Assembly: GCA_963978895.1 (NCBI GenBank)
Contig: OZ022240.1
Coordinates: 14,622,220-14,686,219, forward strand
Direction of reading: 5' to 3'
Length of the DNA: 64,000 nucleotides
DNA from: Erpobdella octoculata
Lineage: Eukaryota; Annelida; Clitellata; Hirudinida; Erpobdellidae
Positions within the stretch are counted from its first letter, which is position 1; every line of letters starts with the position of its first letter. Made by a program: the position numbers and the translations under genes. Below the pieces are notes generated by a model. It saw only the letters and a program-made list of their open reading frames with translations, was not told where the DNA came from and did no database searches. Shown piece after piece: positions 63,040 to 64,000 of this stretch.

Positions 63040-63975
63040 TCAGTTAGGACTTAGATGATATTTCTTTACTCTTGTATCCATGATGAGCCTCTTTGGTCGT
63101 TTGCGAAGTCTGTTGGGTCTCATTGTCGGGAGCGTGTGATTATTTCGATCTACCATTGTGCTTGGCTTATCTATTTTCTGGTTGTTAATCTGTTTCGTAA
63201 ATGGCAGATCAAACGTGTCGAAAAGTGTGCTGTGATTTTCTATCCTGGGGCGTATCTGATTTATGTGTCGTTTGCAAACGATGTTTTCAACCAACACTTG
63301 GTACACGACCCGTCCCTCTCTCTTTAAAATTTTACCTGGCACCCAAGGTGGTCGATTTGGACGAAAATCCCTTACATACATGGTTTCATCTTTATGGAAA
63401 CTCTTCCGAGGCTCAGCCTCTTTTTCTTTATTTGTTTGGGCGTGTAGTTGTTCTAAAATTGTTCTTGGTTTGAACCCCAAGAGATTTTCTGCTGGTGCTT
63501 TACCTTGTGGTGCTGCTGGACAGGGTGTTGTTCTATATGTAAACAGGACAGTTTGAAGAGCCTCTGCTGGTGGTTCTTCTCCTTTTAGTTTTTTTAGTGC
63601 CCTTTTGAAGGTGTCAACCATACGTTCTGCTTGGCCATTAGATTGAGGGTGGTATGGTGGAGATCGAAGGTGTACAATGTTATATTTTCTGCAGAAATCT
63701 TCAAAATTTGTGGATGTAAATTGAGTGCCATTGTCGGAAACCAATGTTTTAGGGTAGCCGAATCTGGAAAAGATCTTTTGTAGTTCCAGTATTGTTGCTT
63801 GTGTTGATGCGCTCTGCATTTCGACTACCTCTGGCCATTTGCTAAAAGAATCTACTAGGATCATATACATCTTACCTTCTACTGGTCCTGCAAAGTCCAC
63901 ATGCAGTCTTTCCCATGGCTTGGTTGTTGGAGTCCAGTTGCAAGGAGTTTCATGGCTTGGACTTTTTGCTGCCAT
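63040..63975 (-). CDS. Ty3/gypsy pol, integrase region (continues past window)
   Basis: 311 codons open to the window edge on the - strand; the true start is outside. PWERLHVDFAGPVEG, LVDSFSKWPEV, TLVSDNGTQFTSTNF and PYHPQSNGQAERMVDTFKRA give the integrase catalytic triad D, D-35-E. Integrase inserts the retrotransposon cDNA. WVPGKILKREGRVVYQVLVE … KRHINQIRPR is the C-terminal GPY/F-like module. No stop or shift until the terminal codon at 63040, so this part of pol looks intact. No env-like ORF lies between it and the LTR. Orientation is antisense to the collagen gene. Confidence 0.9.
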   Translation of the reverse strand: MAAKSPSHETPCNWTPTTKPWERLHVDFAGPVEGKMYMILVDSFSKWPEVVEMQSASTQATILELQKIFSRFGYPKTLVSDNGTQFTSTNFEDFCRKYNIVHLRSPPYHPQSNGQAERMVDTFKRALKKLKGEEPPAEALQTVLFTYRTTPCPAAPQGKAPAENLLGFKPRTILEQLHAQTNKEKEAEPRKSFHKDETMYVRDFRPNRPPWVPGKILKREGRVVYQVLVENIVCKRHINQIRPRIENHSTLFDTFDLPFTKQINNQKIDKPSTMVDRNNHTLPTMRPNRLRKRPKRLIMDTRVKKYHLSPN

Positions 63976-64000
63976 TTGACATTGGGTGCATCTTCTTACT

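Noticed and set aside
63055..63556. + strand ORFs of 90-97 codons
   Set aside because: Shadows of the antisense integrase.

Overview
The window is a piece of an AT-rich, intron-bearing metazoan genome, most likely an invertebrate. I cannot name the species from sequence alone. The one host gene I can support is the 5' part of a type IV collagen gene: 14 exons on the + strand between 51092 and 60953. They cover the Cys-rich N-terminal (7S) block and the first part of the Gly-X-Y helix. The gene continues past the window. Its signal-peptide exon was not found.

Almost everything else is repetitive. 0-8.4 kb is dominated by simple repeats: AT, CT, TG and GAT/ATC runs, a 20-bp tandem array and a 13-bp minisatellite of about 650 bp. 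8.4-38 kb is a graveyard of DNA transposons and Helitron-like ends. It includes a 2.2-kb hAT with a perfect 8-bp target duplication (26723-28928) that carries a tRNA-derived SINE, a 1.47-kb TIR element with a perfect 8-bp duplication (24255-25726), hAT elements with CAGGGCCG termini (17843-18226, 35088-36162), a hAT MITE (32510-32827), and two copies of a ~1.1-kb TIR family whose termini start GGTAATCC (30888-31917 and 39693-40834). Decayed coding traces of hAT transposases, a possible P/THAP-like transposase and a CR1/L2-like LINE are also visible.

39.4-45.7 kb is a nested stack. A Helitron-like element (about 39453-45737) was split by a 5.9-kb hAT (39603-45496, duplication CTGTCAAT). That hAT was itself invaded by a GGTAATCC-type element and by a 2.9-kb element (41110-43999) with 18-bp TIRs and a TA duplication. 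The 2.9-kb element carries a 657-codon zinc-binding ORF that I cannot assign to a known transposase family. The ORF is cut short out of frame where an exact 198-bp copy of its own interior begins. This is the best candidate here for something undescribed.

46.1-49.5 kb holds a nearly complete RTE-like non-LTR retrotransposon on the - strand, with a 9-bp target duplication, an endonuclease and a reverse transcriptase. One frameshift and one nonsense codon are visible.

The collagen introns contain more insertions: a 5'-truncated SINE, a Helitron 5' fragment, hAT fragments and a clean 928-bp hAT MITE (59742-60669). Past the last visible exon an antisense Ty3/gypsy element begins. Its integrase runs off the window end, and its 3' LTR is split by a 1.76-kb Helitron that contains about seven 157-bp tandem repeats. 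No CRISPR, operon, rRNA or convincing functional tRNA gene was seen.
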